The notes under the pieces are model-generated. The model had not been told where the DNA came from, made no database searches, and worked only from the letters and a program-made list of their open reading frames with translations. Positions 61,086-64,000 of a DNA stretch of 64,000 bases are shown here, piece after piece. Position numbers and translations under genes: made by a program. The DNA comes from CAYRGQ01 sp964423925. Its GTDB lineage: Bacteria > Bacteroidota > Bacteroidia > Sphingobacteriales > Sphingobacteriaceae. The DNA is taken from assembly GCA_964423925.1 (NCBI GenBank), contig CAYRGQ010000001.1, positions 124,001 to 188,000 on the forward strand. The letters run 5' to 3'. Position 1 is the first letter of the stretch; every line of letters begins with the position of its first letter.

Positions 61086-62450
61086 ATGTCGCTTAAATCA
61101 AATATAGAAAGAGATATAAGGAGAGAGGGAGTCCGAATCCGTACGCTGGGCTTCGTGGCAGCGTGTGCTACGCTGTTGTCTTCATTTGCAGCAGGTGCGC
61201 AGACCGCCCCGGAATTGGCATCGCTTTTCAACGATTCGGAAGTATTGTCGTCCCACTTCGTAGGCTTCAAGCTGTATGACCCAAACACCAAGGAGGTCTT
61301 GTATGAGCAGCATGCGGATAAATATTTTACGCCGGCCTCCAACACCAAACTCTATACGATGTATGCAGCGCTCACGTTGTTGGGAGATTCGATCCCGGCC
61401 TTGCGCTATGTCGAGCGAGGCGATTCGCTCGTCTTTTGGGGTACGGGCGACCCCTCATTGCTTAATCCGGAGTTTGGCGAGAGTCGCGTTCTCGATTTCC
61501 TACGATCTGCGGGCAAACAATTGTATTATGCGACTGGCAACTATACGGGAAATCCCTTTGGCCGGGGGTGGGAATGGGACGATTACGCCTATTATTACCA
61601 GCCCGAGATCCACTCCATGCCCGTCTATGGCAACGTAGTGAACTTCAAGGCCGCGAATGGTGGGGGTATTCAGGTCACGCCGGCTTTTTTTGCTCCGTAT
61701 CTGCAGCTTGACGACACCATGCGGGAACAACGATTTACAATCCGACGAGATAAACATGACAATACGTTTCGGTATAATGGGCAGGCCGTTCCGGCTACGC
61801 TGAACCGATCGGCACCCTTCAAGACGAGCGACCAACTGCTCGCGGCCTTGCTGTCGGACACGCTCCGCCGGCAGGTGCAGCTGACGCGAATGACCCTACC
61901 CCCCGATGCCCGCATTGTTTACTCCCACCCGCTGGACACTGTTTTGCAGGCGATGATGTTGCCAAGTGATAACCACATCGCTGAGCAGCTTTTGCTGGTC
62001 TGCGCCGCCACGCACATCGGCCAAGAACTTGACGGTGATTCAATCCGACGCTATATTGTGGATATGCATCTCCATGATTTGCGGCAGCGCCCGGAGTGGC
62101 ATGACGGCTCCGGATTGTCGCGATACAACCTCTTCAGCCCCGCGTCAATGGTTCGCCTGCTCGAAAAGTTGCAAGAGGTCGTCCCTGACGAGGAACGCCT
62201 GCTGGCGTTATTTCCTGCCGGCGGTGTTTCCGGAACACTGGAACGGGTTTACCCAACGCGCAATGGGCGTCCCTTTGTATGGGCGAAGACGGGGACTCTC
62301 TCTAACAACCATAACCAGAGCGGTTACTTAGTAACAAAGACAGGCCGAAAGCTGATTTACTCGTTTATGAATAATAATTATGTGCGCCCGGTAGCCGAGG
62401 TCCGGCGGGAGATGGCGCGCATTATCACTGCCATACATGACAACTATTAA
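61086..62450 (+). CDS. dacB: D-Ala-D-Ala carboxypeptidase/endopeptidase (PBP4, DacB type)
   Basis: 454 residues. Signal peptide (GFVAACATLLSSFAAGAQ), then PASNTK with the catalytic Ser85-Lys88 (SxxK), SDN (SxN) in MLPSDNHIAEQLL, and KTG in WAKTGTLS. The insertion between the first two motifs is the class C type PBP domain. It trims peptidoglycan cross-links in the periplasm. Start ATG 61086; the frame from 61026 is open but overlaps doxX. Confidence 0.94.
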   Translation: MSLKSNIERDIRREGVRIRTLGFVAACATLLSSFAAGAQTAPELASLFNDSEVLSSHFVGFKLYDPNTKEVLYEQHADKYFTPASNTKLYTMYAALTLLGDSIPALRYVERGDSLVFWGTGDPSLLNPEFGESRVLDFLRSAGKQLYYATGNYTGNPFGRGWEWDDYAYYYQPEIHSMPVYGNVVNFKAANGGGIQVTPAFFAPYLQLDDTMREQRFTIRRDKHDNTFRYNGQAVPATLNRSAPFKTSDQLLAALLSDTLRRQVQLTRMTLPPDARIVYSHPLDTVLQAMMLPSDNHIAEQLLLVCAATHIGQELDGDSIRRYIVDMHLHDLRQRPEWHDGSGLSRYNLFSPASMVRLLEKLQEVVPDEERLLALFPAGGVSGTLERVYPTRNGRPFVWAKTGTLSNNHNQSGYLVTKTGRKLIYSFMNNNYVRPVAEVRREMARIITAIHDNY

Positions 62451-62522
62451 CCGGTGCGGATGGACGCCGAATAGCTGCCAACTCTGGATGCACCACACCT
62501 CAATTAACTTATTCCTTGCATA

Positions 62523-63839
62523 ATGGCCGAGCCGAAAAAAAACGACAAATCTACCATTCGTGCGTGGGCAATGTTCGATTGGGCGAATTCGGCCTACAAC
62601 CTGGTCATTACTTCCACCATTTTTCCGGTTTACTATACGGCGATTACCATCACGGAGGAACGCGGCGATCGTGTTTCGTTCTTTGGGTTTGAGATCATCA
62701 ATACGGCGCTCGCAAATTTTTCCCTGTCCTTTGCTTACTTGGTCATGGCGCTTGCCTTGCCAATACTATCCTCCATCGCGGACTACAAGGGCAACAAGAA
62801 GACGTTCATGATGGCCTTTACCTACTTAGGTGGATTGGCTTGCATGGGGCTATTCTTCTTTCGGTTGGAAACGCTCGAATGGGGCATCATTTGCTATGTG
62901 CTGGCCGCGATGGGATATATCGGCGGGCTCATGTTCAACAACGCTTACTTGCCGTTGATTGCCACTCCTGACCAGCAGGATCGGGTCAGCGCTCAGGGTT
63001 TCGCCTACGGCTACGTGGGCTGCGTCACACTGCAGATAATTTGCTTTGTCTTTGTACTCAAACCGGAGTGGTTCGGGATTACGGATGCCAGTTTTCCCGC
63101 CCGGCTTTCGTTCTTTTTAGTTGGACTGTGGTGGGTAGCATGGGCACAAATTCCGTTTCGCAGGCTTCCCCAAGGTACTGCGCGACACCCCAGGGGGGAG
63201 CGAGGCAGCATATGGTCGAAAGGGTTTGTCGAGCTGCAAAGCGTGTGGCGAAAGCTTCAGGGAATCCCACAAATCAAGCGTTTTCTGCCTGCCTTCTTTT
63301 TCTATGCCATGGGTGTACAAACCGTGATGATCGTAGCGGCTGCGTTTGGTGAGAAGGAACTGCAATTGGGTGCCCCAAAGCTTATCGCAACAATTCTGCT
63401 GATCCAGCTGGTGGCCATCGGCGGCGCATACCTGATGTCGTTGCTGGCGCGCTACATTGGCAATGTGCGCGTACTGATGATCGTGGTCACCATTTGGGTA
63501 GGCATCTGCGTGGCGGCATTCTACATCAACCATGAAGTCCAATTCTATGTTATGGCTGCGTTGGTGGGGTTGGTAATGGGAGGAATTCAGTCACTATCAC
63601 GCTCTACGTATTCCAAGATGTTGCCGGAAGGAGAGGGCGATACGGCTGGTTTTTTCAGCTTCTATGACGTGACCGAGAAGATTGCCATCGTATTGGGCTT
63701 GTTTAGCTTCGCGTTGATCGAGCAGCTTACTGATAACATCCGTTATTCGGCGCTCTGCTTGGGTATATTTTTTGTTATGGGCTTATTGTTGCTCTACCGG
63801 ATGCTGCGGGGCGAGCAGCGGCAACTGGAAAAAGCGTAA
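62523..63839 (+). CDS. MFS transporter, UMF1/Atg22-like
   Basis: 438 residues, about 12 helices. The N-terminal IRAWAMFDWANSAYNLVITSTIFPVYY is diagnostic of the UMF1 (Atg22-like) MFS branch. Downstream GLMFNNAYLPLIA and SRSTYSKMLPEGEGDTAGFFSFYDVTEK are also typical. Substrate is unknown; fungal relatives export amino acids from the vacuole. Start ATG 62523. A lactate-utilisation gene follows 51 bp later. Confidence 0.85.
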   Translation: MAEPKKNDKSTIRAWAMFDWANSAYNLVITSTIFPVYYTAITITEERGDRVSFFGFEIINTALANFSLSFAYLVMALALPILSSIADYKGNKKTFMMAFTYLGGLACMGLFFFRLETLEWGIICYVLAAMGYIGGLMFNNAYLPLIATPDQQDRVSAQGFAYGYVGCVTLQIICFVFVLKPEWFGITDASFPARLSFFLVGLWWVAWAQIPFRRLPQGTARHPRGERGSIWSKGFVELQSVWRKLQGIPQIKRFLPAFFFYAMGVQTVMIVAAAFGEKELQLGAPKLIATILLIQLVAIGGAYLMSLLARYIGNVRVLMIVVTIWVGICVAAFYINHEVQFYVMAALVGLVMGGIQSLSRSTYSKMLPEGEGDTAGFFSFYDVTEKIAIVLGLFSFALIEQLTDNIRYSALCLGIFFVMGLLLLYRMLRGEQRQLEKA

Positions 63840-63862
63840 CTTTCATCCAAATTAAACTAATG

Positions 63863-63882
63863 CGCGCGACCCCGCTCGCGCG
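63863..63882 (+). other. Short GC hairpin upstream of lldE
   Basis: CGCGCGA-CCCCGC-TCGCGCG, a perfect 7-bp stem 8 nt before ATG 63891, without T-tract. It could shield the ribosome site of lldE or be an imperfect terminator for the MFS gene. Confidence 0.4.
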
Positions 63883-63890
63883 ATTCGAAT

Positions 63891-64000
63891 ATGAGAGTCG
63901 AATTATTCATCCCCTGTTTTATAGATCAGCTGTATCCGGAGACGGCGTTTAATACCGTCCGTATTTTGGAAAAATCCGGCTGCCAAGTGGAATACAATAG
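63891..64000 (+). CDS. lldE: Lactate utilisation Fe-S protein LldE/LutA, cut by window end
   Basis: 36 complete codons from ATG 63891, then the window ends. MRVELFIPCFIDQLYP followed by LEKSGCQVEYN is the conserved N-terminus of LldE/LutA, the CCG-domain Fe-S subunit of the LldEFG/LutABC L-lactate oxidation complex (about 245 residues complete). The next genes, lldF and lldG, should lie just outside. Confidence 0.85.
   Translation, partial: MRVELFIPCFIDQLYPETAFNTVRILEKSGCQVEYN

Overview
The window reads as a chromosomal segment of a Bacteroidota bacterium, most likely order Sphingobacteriales (family Sphingobacteriaceae or close), with fairly GC-rich coding DNA for that group. The reasons are: Bacteroidota-type promoters (TTTG, about 19-21 nt, TAnnTTTG) in front of several genes; poor Shine-Dalgarno signals and several TTG starts; a CarboxypepD-reg TonB receptor paired with a lipoprotein; a type IX secretion 'plug' protein (DUF5103); futalosine-route menaquinone synthesis (MqnC); zinc-ribbon-less L31; and a GlmU-like sugar nucleotidyltransferase of the Bacteroidota type. 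I see no phage, insertion sequence, CRISPR array, tRNA or rRNA. It looks like core genome with some accessory loci.

Layout. 1-5.8 kb: an L-rhamnose catabolic operon (rhaEW fusion, cut by the window start; rhaI; FGGY kinase; FMN-dependent L-lactate-type dehydrogenase). Together these can turn L-rhamnose into DHAP plus L-lactate and then pyruvate. 5.9-9.8 kb: clpB and topoisomerase IB. 10-11.7 kb: a secreted beta-helix protein of unknown function, with a recognisable promoter and a 5'-UTR hairpin. 12.1-17.4 kb: RNase R, a DEDDy exonuclease and PBP1C. 17.8-25.1 kb: the most interesting locus. A Fur/Zur-type regulator lies next to a three-gene ABC/DUF3299-like operon whose permease carries a histidine-saturated periplasmic loop. 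This operon is divergent from a TonB receptor and a beta-helix lipoprotein, and the shared region carries inverted AAGGTTA half-sites. The same half-site occurs in a near-perfect palindrome on the promoter of rpmE2 (L31) 30 kb away. I read this as a possible zinc regulon.

25-39 kb: prmC with the T9SS plug protein; an exported M3 oligopeptidase with a flavin reductase; class II aldolase; an alanine:cation symporter; guaA with a lipoprotein and an RsmB-like methyltransferase; a LuxE-like protein. 39-43 kb: fabG; a GlcNAc-kinase-like gene with gapA; a divergent Nudix-type transcriptional regulator with an inverted repeat in the shared region. 43-49.6 kb: a tetR-tolC-mfp-rnd efflux operon with a textbook promoter overlapped by a palindrome. 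49.9-57 kb: an MHS-type MFS transporter and a small membrane partner, rpmE2, GlmU-like protein, tpiA-prmA-mpl, and an XRE regulator. 57-64 kb: an Asp-rich small protein, mqnC-scpB, a PQQ-type sugar dehydrogenase, DoxX, PBP4, a UMF1-type MFS transporter, and the first 36 codons of lldE (lactate utilisation).

How the genes work together: glycolysis genes (fba, tpiA, gapA) are scattered and would receive DHAP from rhamnose. Lactate made by RhaEW could be oxidised by the adjacent FMN enzyme or by the Lld/Lut system beginning at the right edge. All family calls are from sequence motifs read by eye; no database search was run.
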